Origin: Granulicella sp.
GTDB lineage: Bacteria; Acidobacteriota; Terriglobia; Terriglobales; Acidobacteriaceae
NCBI GenBank assembly: GCA_027452215.1
Contig: DAIDGQ010000032.1
Location: forward strand, 1 to 55,319
Reading direction: 5' to 3'
Length of the DNA: 55,319 bases
The notes beneath the pieces are model-generated. The model was not told where the DNA came from. It made no database searches and worked only from the letters and a program-made list of their open reading frames with translations. Below, piece by piece: positions 1 to 8,291 of this stretch. Within the stretch, counting starts at the first letter, position 1. Each line of letters starts with the position of its first letter. Position numbers and translations under genes: made by a program.

Positions 1-246
1 AAGTGGGGGCGTGGAGGGACGCGGGGCGAGAGGAGGCGCAGCGGTTGGCCTGGTAGGCGCGGCGGTTGTCTTGGGCTGCGGGGCTGTTGGCTTGGGCTGC
101 GCGGCGGGCGCAGTGGGCGCGGTGGAGAGCCGCTCGCGCAACGCGTCCGGTAGAAGGATCTTTGGGTTGTCGCGATGATAGAGATCGTAGATCCCCATGT
201 CGCGCAGGTAGTCGACATATGCGCGAAGCTGTTGCTCAGGGGCCAT
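1..246 (-). CDS. Uracil-DNA glycosylase, family 4-like, N-terminal fragment
   Basis: The reading frame starts at the ATG at 246 and runs off the left window edge without a stop, so only about 82 N-terminal residues are seen. It begins MAPEQQLRAYVDYLRDMGIY and continues to DLYHRD, followed by an Ala/Pro/Thr-rich stretch. From memory of the family, this N-terminal helix plus a proline-rich linker precedes the catalytic domain of many acidobacterial family-4 (4Fe-4S) uracil-DNA glycosylases, which remove uracil from DNA. The catalytic motifs and cluster cysteines lie outside the window, so the call rests on the N-terminus only. No clear ribosome binding site is present. The gene lies 11 nt downstream of the rpoZ stop, which suggests one transcript. 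Confidence 0.6.
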   Translation of the reverse strand, partial: MAPEQQLRAYVDYLRDMGIYDLYHRDNPKILLPDALRERLSTAPTAPAAQPKPTAPQPKTTAAPTRPTAAPPLAPRPSTPPL

Positions 247-257
247 AGATCTAAAGT

Positions 258-458
258 TTACAGGGATGCGGGTGGCAGCGGTGTGGACAGTACGGTGTAG
301 GTGACCTTGCCTACGCGGATCTCATCCTGCGCCACACGACACGCTTTGATGGAGTTGGAGACACCGAGTGGGGGAGCGCCTGATTGCAGCTGACGAGCGC
401 GGCGAGCGGCGCCCTTAACGAGGCTGTACTTATTTTGGAGTGGTTCTTTATCTACCAT
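258..458 (-). CDS. rpoZ: DNA-directed RNA polymerase omega subunit
   Basis: This is a 66-residue protein. The omega subunit binds beta-prime and helps assemble RNA polymerase. The stretch VKGAARRARQLQ followed by SIKACRVAQDEI matches the omega pattern (a YxLVxxAAxRARQL-type helix, then a helix with a conserved basic residue). ATG at 458 is chosen over the TTG at 461 because a GGAGG (complement of 466-470) sits 7 nt before it. The gene follows gmk, the order gmk-rpoZ common in many bacteria, about 100 nt downstream. The protein is short but within the range of minimal omega subunits. Confidence 0.85.
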   Translation of the reverse strand: MVDKEPLQNKYSLVKGAARRARQLQSGAPPLGVSNSIKACRVAQDEIRVGKVTYTVLSTPLPPASL

Positions 459-560
459 CAATGAACCTCCGGGGGGATGAGCTATCGTAGCGCGGGAATT
501 ATGATTTTTGCGCAGCGCGAACGAAAAAATAAACTAACTCTGTCGCGTACCGGACACTAT

Positions 561-1238
561 TCAGACATTTCTTATCGTGACACCGAAGCTGTGCAGTGCG
601 GACTCCAGGCGCGGCGAGCGTGCGCCGGTGACACACTGTGCGGCGAGATCTCCCTCGGCGGGCGTCGCGTCGCCACGCGCGACGAGGACGATGGAACGCA
701 TCTCGGAGGCGGCCTGGTCGAGGATGTCGTTGACCAGAGCGTACTTGTAGTCATCAATCTTCTGGAGCTCGGTGCGTGCTTCTGCGAGTCGGGTCTCGAT
801 GACGGATTCGTTGGCTACGCCTTCGGCCTGACTGCGGTTGCGCAGGCGGCGTTCGAGGACCTCGGGGCTGGGAGGAAGGATAAAGATGGAGACGGCGTCG
901 GGCATGGTCTGCATGACCTGGAGAGCGCCTTGCACGTCGATGTCGAGGAGGAGGTCGGTGCCGTGTGCGGAAGCTAGATCGAGCGCGGAGAGAGCGGTGC
1001 CGTAGTAGTTGCCGAAGACCTCGGCCCACTCGAGGAACTCTCCGGCGGCGATCATTCGCTCGAACTCTTCGCGGGTGGTGAAGTGATATTCGCGACCATC
1101 TTCTTCAGAGCCTCGCGGCTTGCGGGTGGTGTAGGAGATGGAGAAATCGAGGCCGGGGACGAGGCGGCGAACCTCATTGACGAGGGTCGATTTGCCGGAA
1201 CCGCTGGGCGCCGAGATGATGAACAGAATGCCTGCCAT
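561..1238 (-). CDS. gmk: Guanylate kinase
   Basis: This 225-residue cytosolic enzyme phosphorylates GMP to GDP using ATP. The P-loop SAPSGSGKST lies at residues 9-18, followed by the GMP-binding segment with SYTTRKPR and the YHF/FLEWAEVFGNYYGT region typical of bacterial Gmk. The lid and the LLLDIDVQGA Walker-B-like stretch are intact. Length is slightly above the usual 200-210 because of a C-terminal tail ending SFGVTIRNV. It starts at an ATG and sits between the MsbA-like gene and rpoZ on the minus strand, with small gaps that fit one operon. Confidence 0.95.
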   Translation of the reverse strand: MAGILFIISAPSGSGKSTLVNEVRRLVPGLDFSISYTTRKPRGSEEDGREYHFTTREEFERMIAAGEFLEWAEVFGNYYGTALSALDLASAHGTDLLLDIDVQGALQVMQTMPDAVSIFILPPSPEVLERRLRNRSQAEGVANESVIETRLAEARTELQKIDDYKYALVNDILDQAASEMRSIVLVARGDATPAEGDLAAQCVTGARSPRLESALHSFGVTIRNV

Positions 1239-1285
1239 AAATTATTGTTGTTGCGCGTAGTGTAAACCGTTCGGGTTGTGGAGGG

Positions 1286-3145
1286 TCAGGCGGTTCCCTC
1301 ACCCGCTTCGACGAGAGCGAGATCGCCGGCTCCAAACTGCAGGTGATAGAGGCGGCTGTAGGTTCCTCCGAAGGCGATCAGTTCGTCGTGGGAACCGAGT
1401 TCGGTGATGCGTCCTTCTTCCATGACGGCGATGCGATCGGCGCGGCGAACGGTGGAGAGACGGTGAGCGATGACGAGCACGGTGCGGCCCTGCATGAGGT
1501 TGGCGAGGGCGGCCTGGACGGCGGCTTCGCTCTCGGTGTCGAGCGAGGAGGTGGCCTCGTCGAGGATGAGGATGGGGGCGTCCTTCAAGAGGGCGCGGGC
1601 GATGGCGAGGCGCTGGCGTTCTCCTCCGGAGAGCCGAGCTCCTCGCTCGCCGATGATGGTGTCGTAGCCGTGGGGGAGACGCTCGATGAAGTCGTGCGCG
1701 AGGGCGGCCTTCGCGGCGGCGATGATGCGGGGCATGGGGACGTCGGGCTGACCGTAGGCGATGTTGTTGCGCACAGTGTCGTTGAAGAGCACGGTCTCCT
1801 GCGTGACCTTGCCGATCTGCTTGCGAAGGGAGACGAGGGTGAGGTCGCGGACGTCGTGGTCGTCGAGGAGGATGGAGCCACCGGTGACGTCGAAGAAGCG
1901 CGGCAGGAGGTTGACGAGCGTGGATTTGCCGGCTCCGCTGGGGCCGACGAGAGCGACGACTTCTCCGCGGCGGACGGTGAGGGAGATGCCGTGGAGGACC
2001 TCTTTGCATTCGCCGTCGCGTTCGTAGCCGAAGCGGGCGTCTCGGAATTCGATGAGGCCGGCAAAGCCCTTGAGGGTGATGGCCTTTTTGCGCTCGAGGA
2101 CTTCATCCTGAGCGTCGATGAACTTGAAGATCTCTTCGCTGGCACCGACGGCCTGCTGGAAGGCGTTGTAGTAGGTGGGCATCTTGCGGACGGGATCGTA
2201 GAGGGCGATGACGGCGATGAGGAAGGTGATGAAGGTGCCGATGGTCCAGTTGCCATGCACGATCTGGTTTCGTCCGAACATGAGAAGCAGAGCGATGGCG
2301 ACGGCGCCTAACGCGTCCATGAGGGGAGAGGAGATGGACTGCACGGCGACGGAGCGCATGTTGGCCGTGAGGAGGCGATCGGCGGCGCGGCGGAAGCGGT
2401 TCATCTCCCAGTTTTCCATGCCGAAGGCCTTGACGATGCCGTTGCCCATGATCGTCTCCTGAACGATGTTCTGGATTTCGGCGAGTTTGTCCTGGCCGCG
2501 GCGCGTGGTCTTGCGGACGCTGCGGCCGACACGACGCGTGGATGAGACGATGATGGGCACGAAGATGAGCAGCACCCAGGCCATGCGACCGCCGACGATG
2601 ATGACTACGCCGATCATGAAGACGAGGGTGAAGAGCTGCTGGAGGAAGTCGCTCATCACGGTGGCCATGGCGGATTGAACACGCTCGACGTCGTTGATGA
2701 GGGTGGAGATGAGCGTGCCCGAGGTGTGGCGCTGAAAGAAGGCGGTGGAGCGGCCGAGGAGAGAATTGTAGAGGTCGTTGCGGAGATCGGTGACCATGCC
2801 GAAGCCGGCCTTGTTTGCGAACAAGGTACCGAGGTAATCGGCGATGGACTTGATGATGGCGGACGCGACCAGAGCGACAGCGACAACGGTCCACGCGTTG
2901 TGGAAGCGGTGCGGCAAGAGGACCTGGAGATTGATATGGAAGTGAGTGTGGGGGATGACGAAGTTCAGGACCTTGTCGGGCGAGGAGGCGGCGCTGAGAA
3001 CGTTGTCGATGATGGGCTTGATGAGAAGGACGCGGAAGGCTGCAAGCGAGCCCACGACGGCCATGAGCAGCACCGAGAGTATCCAGAACAGGACGTAGGG
3101 CCGCATGTAGCCGAGGAGGCGAAGAACAAGCTTCATGCGAGACAC
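1286..3145 (-). CDS. MsbA-like lipid/multidrug ABC exporter (fused TMD-NBD)
   Basis: This is a 619-residue half-transporter with an N-terminal six-helix exporter domain (about residues 15-320) and a C-terminal ATPase domain. The ATPase shows Walker A GPSGAGKST, the signature LSGGERQRLAIA and Walker B with ILILDEATSSLD. The arrangement and the opening MKLVLRLLGYMRPY are those of the MsbA/LipidA-exporter branch of ABCB proteins, which flip lipid A-core or related amphiphiles across the inner membrane. The GTG at 3145 gives the longest frame; ATG at 3136 is equally plausible, and neither has a clear Shine-Dalgarno sequence. The presence of the lpt genes a few kb away fits a role in LPS export, but drug export cannot be excluded. 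Confidence 0.85.
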   Translation of the reverse strand: MSRMKLVLRLLGYMRPYVLFWILSVLLMAVVGSLAAFRVLLIKPIIDNVLSAASSPDKVLNFVIPHTHFHINLQVLLPHRFHNAWTVVAVALVASAIIKSIADYLGTLFANKAGFGMVTDLRNDLYNSLLGRSTAFFQRHTSGTLISTLINDVERVQSAMATVMSDFLQQLFTLVFMIGVVIIVGGRMAWVLLIFVPIIVSSTRRVGRSVRKTTRRGQDKLAEIQNIVQETIMGNGIVKAFGMENWEMNRFRRAADRLLTANMRSVAVQSISSPLMDALGAVAIALLLMFGRNQIVHGNWTIGTFITFLIAVIALYDPVRKMPTYYNAFQQAVGASEEIFKFIDAQDEVLERKKAITLKGFAGLIEFRDARFGYERDGECKEVLHGISLTVRRGEVVALVGPSGAGKSTLVNLLPRFFDVTGGSILLDDHDVRDLTLVSLRKQIGKVTQETVLFNDTVRNNIAYGQPDVPMPRIIAAAKAALAHDFIERLPHGYDTIIGERGARLSGGERQRLAIARALLKDAPILILDEATSSLDTESEAAVQAALANLMQGRTVLVIAHRLSTVRRADRIAVMEEGRITELGSHDELIAFGGTYSRLYHLQFGAGDLALVEAGEGTA

Positions 3146-3189
3146 CGGCGGTGGGGGAAAATCGTCATCAACCGATAGTGTACCCGCGC

Positions 3190-3220
3190 GGAGGCACGGA
3201 ACGAGTGTTCGCGTGCGTCC
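3190..3220 (-). terminator. Imperfect stem-loop between the dehydrogenase and MsbA-like genes
   Basis: GGA-G-GCACG-GAAC (3190-3202), loop GAGT (3203-3206), then GTTC-g-CGTGC-g-TCC (3207-3220) fold into a stem of 12 pairs with one G:G mismatch and one bulge. It lies between the dehydrogenase stop and the MsbA start on the minus strand. There is no T-run after it, so it may be a weak terminator or a processing/stability hairpin. Confidence 0.35.
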
Positions 3221-3235
3221 GCCGGGGGCTATGGG

Positions 3236-3274
3236 GTTGAGCTAGACGGTTGAACGAGACAGTTGAGCTAGACG
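3236..3274. repeat. 13-bp tandem repeat, three units, spanning a stop codon
   Basis: GTTGAGCTAGACG (3236-3248), GTTGAACGAGACA (3249-3261) and GTTGAGCTAGACG (3262-3274) follow each other without gap. The outer two are identical and the middle one differs at four positions. The third unit contains the stop codon of the dehydrogenase gene (3268-3270). It looks like local slippage duplication. Confidence 0.85.
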
Positions 3275-4290
3275 GTGACGACGATCTTGCCGATCTGGGC
3301 GTTGGACTCCATGTAGCGATGGGCGGCGACGATCTGATCGAGGGGGAAGGTCTTGTCGATGCGGGGATTGAAGGCGCCGGACTGCAGGTGGTCGAAGACG
3401 TATTGCTTGGCCTTGGCGAAGGCGGCGGGATCGGCGACGACTTCGAAGAGGGTGTAGCCCTTGATGGTGAGGTGCTTGCTAAGGGCGGCGAAGAGAGGGT
3501 AGGGTGTGGGGTCGGTGGAGAGTGCTCCGTACTCGAAGATGGTTCCGCTGACAGAGGCTGCGGCGGCGATGGCCTCGAGGCCTTTGCCGGCGATGGGATC
3601 GAAGGCGATGCGGGTTCCCTTGCCTGCGGTGATCTCGCGGACGCGAGCGGCGAGGTCCTCTTCGTCGGTGGCGATGACGTGGTCGGCACCGAGAGCGAGG
3701 AGCTCGGACTTCTTCTTCGAGGTGCGCGTGGTGGCGATGCTAATGGCGCCTTCGGCTTTTGCGATTTCGATGGCTGCGATACCGACGCTGCTGCTGGCCG
3801 CAGTGATGAGGACGAAGTCTCCCTTGGCGAGTTTGCCCTGCTGGATGAGCGCGCCGTAGGCGGTGAGGTACTGCATCCAGATGCTGGTTCCCTGCTCGTA
3901 CGAGAGCGAGGCTGGGTAGGCAGCGATGGCGTTGACGGGGACGATGGCGACCTCGCCGTAGACGCCGTATTTATCGGCGGGAAAGGCGGGGACGGTGCTC
4001 ACGGTCTTGCCGACGAGAGCGGTGTCGACGCCGGGGCCGACGGCCTCGATGATGCCGGACGCCTCATAGCCAAGCAGCGAGGGGAGGACGGGCGCGACGA
4101 GATATTGGCCGCGGCGGAACATGACTTCGGCGCGGTTGAGGCCGATGGCCTTGACGCGGAGACGGACTTCCCCGGCGGCGGGCTCGAGCAGGGGAAGCGT
4201 TTCCAGCTGCAGAACCTCGGCATCGCCGGTCTGATGGAAACGAACAATCTTTGTGGTCTTTGGGGCGGTCGACGTGTTTTCAGCGGACAT
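3268..4290 (-). CDS. Medium-chain dehydrogenase/reductase, quinone-oxidoreductase type
   Basis: This 340-residue cytosolic NAD(P)H-dependent oxidoreductase has a GroES-like N-terminal half (LRVKAIGLNRAEVMFRRGQY) and a Rossmann half with the nucleotide-binding stretch ITAASSSVGIAAIEIAKA near residues 155-172. The structural-zinc Cys cluster of classical alcohol dehydrogenases is absent, which fits the zinc-free quinone-reductase-like branch. The substrate cannot be told from the sequence. The gene sits between rapZ and the MsbA-like gene on the same strand but has no obvious functional link to them. A 13-bp triplication covers its stop codon. Confidence 0.8.
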   Translation of the reverse strand: MSAENTSTAPKTTKIVRFHQTGDAEVLQLETLPLLEPAAGEVRLRVKAIGLNRAEVMFRRGQYLVAPVLPSLLGYEASGIIEAVGPGVDTALVGKTVSTVPAFPADKYGVYGEVAIVPVNAIAAYPASLSYEQGTSIWMQYLTAYGALIQQGKLAKGDFVLITAASSSVGIAAIEIAKAEGAISIATTRTSKKKSELLALGADHVIATDEEDLAARVREITAGKGTRIAFDPIAGKGLEAIAAAASVSGTIFEYGALSTDPTPYPLFAALSKHLTIKGYTLFEVVADPAAFAKAKQYVFDHLQSGAFNPRIDKTFPLDQIVAAHRYMESNAQIGKIVVTV

Positions 4291-4347
4291 GGACTCTCCT
4301 GGGTGGTAACAGGAATTTAGATGCCGGTCGAGAGAAAAGGACGCTGT

Positions 4348-5364
4348 CTATCGGGGCATGTCGCGGTGGGAGGATTTGGCGCGATAGCCGGCAGCAGCGA
4401 GGCGCTTCTTCAGCTCTTCGGCAATCATGACCGAGCGGTGCTGGCCCCCGGTGCAGCCGATGCCAATGGTGAGATAGCTCTTGCCTTCGTGGATGTAATG
4501 GGGGAGGAGGAAGGTGAGCATGTCGGTGACCTTGTCGAGGAACTCGCGGGTCTGGGGAAACTGGCGGACATACTTTGCGACTTTGGGGTGCTTCCCGGTG
4601 AGCTTGCGGAACTCTGGAACGAAGTGCGGATTGGGAAGGAAGCGGACGTCGAAGACGAGGTCGGCGTCGGTGGGAACACCGTTCTTGAAGCCAAAGCTGG
4701 TGACGGAGATGGTGAGGTTGCGATCGCTCCTGGCACCGCCGCGGGTGAACTCGGCGTTGATGTGGGCGCGGAGCTCGTGGACGTTGAACTTCGAGGTGTC
4801 GAGGAGGATGTCGGCAACGTTGCGAATGGGATCGAGGCGCTTGCGCTCGGCGCGGATGGAGGCGATGACGGTCTCGCCCCGACCCTTGGCGTCACGGCCG
4901 AGGGGATGGGGGCGGCGGGTCTCGGAGAAGCGGCGGACGATGGAGTCTTCGCTGGCATCGAGGAAGACAACGCGGGTGGGGAGGACTTTGCGAACCTTGG
5001 CGAGGATGGCGGGAAAGCGCTCGAGGCGACTTCCCTCCCGGACGTCGACGACGAGGGCTGCATGGGTGATCTCGGCAGACTTGGCGACGAGGTCGGCGAA
5101 GCGGGGGATAAGCTCGAGAGGGAGATTGTCGACGGAGTAGAAGCCGAGGTCTTCGAAGGTCTTGAGGGCGGAGGCTTTACCGGCACCGGAGAGGCCGGTG
5201 AGGATGACGAGTTCGCGTGGCTCGCCGTCGTCGGAGACGGAGGATTTTTTGGCAGGCTTACGGGTGGCGATCGCAGGGGGCGGCGGCACTTGCTTGGCGA
5301 GCTTTTGGGGTGTCGCGGGCAACGGAGTCGCCTTGGCAGAGACCTTCCTCGGGGCAGATGTCAT
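4348..5364 (-). CDS. rapZ: RapZ/YvcJ family nucleotide-binding protein
   Basis: This is a 338-residue protein. An N-terminal extension of about 50 residues, rich in Pro, Ala and Lys, precedes the P-loop domain, which has TGLSGAGKAS (residues 56-65) and then EDLGFYSVDNLPLELIP. The C-terminal domain carries the family hallmark GCTGGQHRS. In Escherichia coli RapZ guides RNase E to the sRNA GlmZ; in Bacillus YvcJ hydrolyses nucleotides; the role here is unknown. The residue after the Walker A lysine is Ala64, where Ser/Thr is the rule. ATG at 5364 is preferred to an upstream in-frame start at 5397: a TACGAT hexamer lies 6 nt before it and no Shine-Dalgarno sequence is seen. The gene follows hpf and rpoN, as in Proteobacteria, but without ptsN. 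Confidence 0.9.
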   Translation of the reverse strand: MTSAPRKVSAKATPLPATPQKLAKQVPPPPAIATRKPAKKSSVSDDGEPRELVILTGLSGAGKASALKTFEDLGFYSVDNLPLELIPRFADLVAKSAEITHAALVVDVREGSRLERFPAILAKVRKVLPTRVVFLDASEDSIVRRFSETRRPHPLGRDAKGRGETVIASIRAERKRLDPIRNVADILLDTSKFNVHELRAHINAEFTRGGARSDRNLTISVTSFGFKNGVPTDADLVFDVRFLPNPHFVPEFRKLTGKHPKVAKYVRQFPQTREFLDKVTDMLTFLLPHYIHEGKSYLTIGIGCTGGQHRSVMIAEELKKRLAAAGYRAKSSHRDMPR

Positions 5365-5445
5365 GCATGAATCGTAGCACCGCCGGGAGGATGGCATCCT
5401 CCCGCGAGCGTGGCGGGCGGGAGGATGCCGGGACAGAACGGGCGG

Positions 5446-5760
5446 CTAGACCGGGAGCGGTCGGGGATGATCCCGGACGGTCGTGTAGCGCTCTTTGGAG
5501 CGGATGGCTTGCAGTTCCACCTTCTGCATGGCGTCGCGGAGAGCCGTCTCCATCTCGGCTGATTCGCTGGTTGCGACGAGTTTCTCGCCGCGGCACTGCA
5601 CGCTGACCTCGGCGATTTTGCGGTACTTATCTTCGGTGAAGATGACATGAGCGCTGGTGCAGCGATTGGTAACGAGGGCGATGCGAGCCATCGCTGCTTC
5701 GGCGAGGGCTTTGAGCTTAGGCGTAACGATGGTATGACGACCGGTGTATTCCATGATCAT
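5446..5760 (-). CDS. hpf: Short ribosome hibernation promoting factor
   Basis: This 104-residue protein is of the short HPF/YfiA type, which binds the 30S decoding region and inactivates ribosomes in starvation. It starts MIMEYTGRHTIVTPKLKALA and shows the alternating strand-helix pattern with VIFTEDKYRKIAEVSVQCRG. The C-terminal dimerisation domain of long HPF is absent. AGGAG lies about 8 nt before the ATG at 5760. The gene sits between rpoN and rapZ, its classic location. Confidence 0.9.
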   Translation of the reverse strand: MIMEYTGRHTIVTPKLKALAEAAMARIALVTNRCTSAHVIFTEDKYRKIAEVSVQCRGEKLVATSESAEMETALRDAMQKVELQAIRSKERYTTVRDHPRPLPV

Positions 5761-5849
5761 GTAGCCTTCTCCTTGCAGCCGTTTGGCTGCCGTTAAGACT
5801 TATGAGATGCGCCCCGAGGGTGCCGCGTCTAGATACTCTGACTCACGCT

Positions 5850-7436
5850 CTAACGCTGGCGCCGCTGGTGCGTACTGGGAATCTGCATGTCTTCTCGATA
5901 CTTTGCAACGGTGCGGCGGGTGACCTTGATTCCCTGCCGCTGGAGCTCGGCGGCGAGGTAATCGTCCGTCCACGGTTTGCGGGGATCCTCCTCCTCAATA
6001 AGCTTTTTGACGCGCCGTTTGAGCAATAGTAGCGGCAGGTCTCCACCCTCGGGGCCACCTACACCCTCCGAGAAGAAGAATCTTAGCTCATAGACGCCCT
6101 GTGCGGTATGAACATATTTATTTGCGACCGCTCGGCTGACGGTGGAGGGGTGGACTCCGATCTCCTCGGCGACCTCCTTGATCATCATGGGGTGGAGGCC
6201 TTCGACTCCCCGCTCTAGGAAGTCTCCCTGGCGGCGGACGATGATTTCGCAGGTGCGAACGATGGTGTTCTTGCGCTGCTCGATGTTGCGCAGGAGCTGG
6301 ATGGCGGACTTGTAGCGCTCCTTGACGTAGTCGCGAACTTCGCGATCGACGGTCTTCTGGCCCAGCATGCGGCGGTAGGATTTGTTAAGCCGCAGCGCGG
6401 GCATGTCCTCTTCGTTCATGACGACGACATATTCATCGTCGCGCTTGACGAAGGCGACGTCGGGTTCGATGAGACGGGTTTCGGCCTGGTTGTAGCACTG
6501 GCCGGGGCGAGGGTCGAGGTGGCGGATGAGCTCGACGGCCTCCTGCACTCGCTCGGCGGGGCGCTGGCAGACCCGGACGAGCTCTCGCATGTCCTTCTTC
6601 TGCAGGAGGGGGAGGTGCTGGTGAACAATGACGGCAGCGACATCGAGTGTGGCGAGGATGGGGTCGGCAGGGCTGGCAGCTGCGTTAGCCTTTGCGCGAC
6701 GCCCGGCGGCGGCGTCCAGCTCGCGGCGCTGCGCGTCGAGCTGCCAGAGGAGGCACTCGCGGAGGTCGCGGGCACCGACGCCGGCAGGATCAAGCCGAGC
6801 GACGACGGCTCGAGCCTGCTCGATGAGGGCGAGAGGGTCGAAGGCCGCAGGCGGGGTTGGGATGGCGTCGAGCAGCGCTTCGGCGAGCTCCTCATTGCTG
6901 GCGGTGAGGTAGCCGTCGTCGTTCAGATTGCCGATGATGAGTTCGACGGCGGTCCTGACGCTGTCTCGCAATGAGAGCGAACCGAGCTGCCAGAGCAGGT
7001 GGTCGGTCAGGGTGCTGGGTTGTGAGAGGAACTGCTCAAAGGAGGGCTTGTCGAACTCTTCGAAGTTGGAGGCGGTGCGGAAACCGGGATCGAGATAGTC
7101 CTGGAAGTAGCTGCCGAAGTCGATTTCGTCGAAGGGATCGACCTCTTTGCGTTCGGGCTCACTGGCAAGGTCTTCGGCGCTGCGCTCGCGGTCGCCCTCC
7201 TTGCCGGAACGCTCGTCGAGGGTCTCGTTCGACTCATCAATCTCTTCGAGGACGGGATTTTCGACGAGCTCATTATTGATCATGTCCTTGAGCTCAAGCT
7301 TGTTGAGGGCGAGGACGGTCACCATCTGAACCAGGCCCGGAGTGAGGACCTGGCGCTGGGAGAGTTTTATGTTAAGCCGTGGCTGGAGCAACCGATTCGA
7401 CCTCGCGACAACCGCAGAGAGTGCGGCGAGCGACAC
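5850..7436 (-). CDS. rpoN: RNA polymerase sigma-54 factor
   Basis: This 528-residue sigma factor directs polymerase to -24/-12 promoters under enhancer-binding ATPases. The N-terminal Gln/Leu-rich region I (LSQRQVLTPGLVQMV), an acidic linker, the core-binding region, a helix-turn-helix (EIGVHPSTVSRAVANKYV) and the RpoN box TRRTVAKYRE near the C-terminus are all present. GTG at 7436 gives the longest frame. A TTG about 16 codons in, with GAGG 9 nt upstream and starting LLQPRLNIK, is closer to the usual family start. It lies between lptB and hpf on the minus strand. Confidence 0.95.
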   Translation of the reverse strand: MSLAALSAVVARSNRLLQPRLNIKLSQRQVLTPGLVQMVTVLALNKLELKDMINNELVENPVLEEIDESNETLDERSGKEGDRERSAEDLASEPERKEVDPFDEIDFGSYFQDYLDPGFRTASNFEEFDKPSFEQFLSQPSTLTDHLLWQLGSLSLRDSVRTAVELIIGNLNDDGYLTASNEELAEALLDAIPTPPAAFDPLALIEQARAVVARLDPAGVGARDLRECLLWQLDAQRRELDAAAGRRAKANAAASPADPILATLDVAAVIVHQHLPLLQKKDMRELVRVCQRPAERVQEAVELIRHLDPRPGQCYNQAETRLIEPDVAFVKRDDEYVVVMNEEDMPALRLNKSYRRMLGQKTVDREVRDYVKERYKSAIQLLRNIEQRKNTIVRTCEIIVRRQGDFLERGVEGLHPMMIKEVAEEIGVHPSTVSRAVANKYVHTAQGVYELRFFFSEGVGGPEGGDLPLLLLKRRVKKLIEEEDPRKPWTDDYLAAELQRQGIKVTRRTVAKYREDMQIPSTHQRRQR

Positions 7437-7558
7437 CGGCAGGGATTTGCCAGCACGCTTAGGGCCAGTTTAGCGCGCAAACGCGAAAATAAGCGAAAAA
7501 TGAACCGTACCGGCTACCAAAATGATTTGGAAGTGGAGAAGTGGAGTGGATGGCCTGA

Positions 7559-8287
7559 CTAGACCATGGAGAAGCCTTCGCCGAGGTAGACCCGCTTGAC
7601 TTCGAGATCGCGGCCAAGCTCGCCGGGGCTTCCGGTGCGGAAGATTCGGCCCTCGTTGATGATGTAGGCGCGATCGGTGACGGAGAGGGTTTCGCGGACG
7701 TTGTGGTCGGTGATGAGGACGCCGATGCCGGAGGACTTGAGGTCGAAGATGATCTGCTGGAGCTCGAGCACCGCGATGGGATCGATGCCGGAGAAGGGCT
7801 CGTCGAGGAGGATAAAAGCGGGTTCAATAGCAAGGCAGCGGGCTATCTCGACGCGGCGGCGCTCGCCACCGGAGAGGGCGTAGCCACGGGTTTTGCGGAC
7901 GTGGCCAAGGTTGAGTTGTGAGATAAGGCTTTCGGTGCGCTTGCGGCGGGCCTCCCAGGTGAGGTGCTGCGTCTCGAGCACGGCGAGGATGTTTTCCTCG
8001 ACGGAGAGCTTGCGGAAGATCGAGGGCTCCTGCGGGAGGTAGCTGATGCGGTGCTCGCGAGCGCGAAGGTACATGGGAGTGCGGGTGATATCGGCCCCGT
8101 CGGTGAGGATGCGGCCGGAGTCTGGCCGGACCAGGCCGACAATCATGTAGAAGGTGGTGGTCTTGCCGGCACCGTTGGGGCCGAGCAGACCGACGACTTC
8201 ACCCTGACCAATTTGAAGGCTGACGCCGCGGACTACCTGGCGTCCGCCGTAGGCCTTGGTCAGCTCCTCGGTTTCGAGGGTTCTCAT
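7559..8287 (-). CDS. lptB: LPS export ABC transporter ATP-binding protein LptB
   Basis: This is a 242-residue cytosolic ATPase that powers extraction of LPS from the inner membrane by LptFG. Walker [10 protein letters not shown], signature [13 protein letters not shown] and Walker [14 protein letters not shown] are intact, and the [13 protein letters not shown] stretch is characteristic of LptB. The start [15 protein letters not shown] at 8287 is chosen over upstream in-frame codons that lie inside the preceding gene. It is 4 nt downstream of the lptCA stop, so the two genes are almost certainly cotranscribed and translationally coupled. Confidence 0.95.
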   Translation of the reverse strand: MRTLETEELTKAYGGRQVVRGVSLQIGQGEVVGLLGPNGAGKTTTFYMIVGLVRPDSGRILTDGADITRTPMYLRAREHRISYLPQEPSIFRKLSVEENILAVLETQHLTWEARRKRTESLISQLNLGHVRKTRGYALSGGERRRVEIARCLAIEPAFILLDEPFSGIDPIAVLELQQIIFDLKSSGIGVLITDHNVRETLSVTDRAYIINEGRIFRTGSPGELGRDLEVKRVYLGEGFSMV

Positions 8288-8291
8288 GCGG

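Noticed and set aside
1343..2311. A 322-codon plus-strand frame inside the MsbA-like gene
   Set aside because: Acidic, Gly/Asp/Glu-rich shadow of the ABC transporter; no ribosome site or motif.
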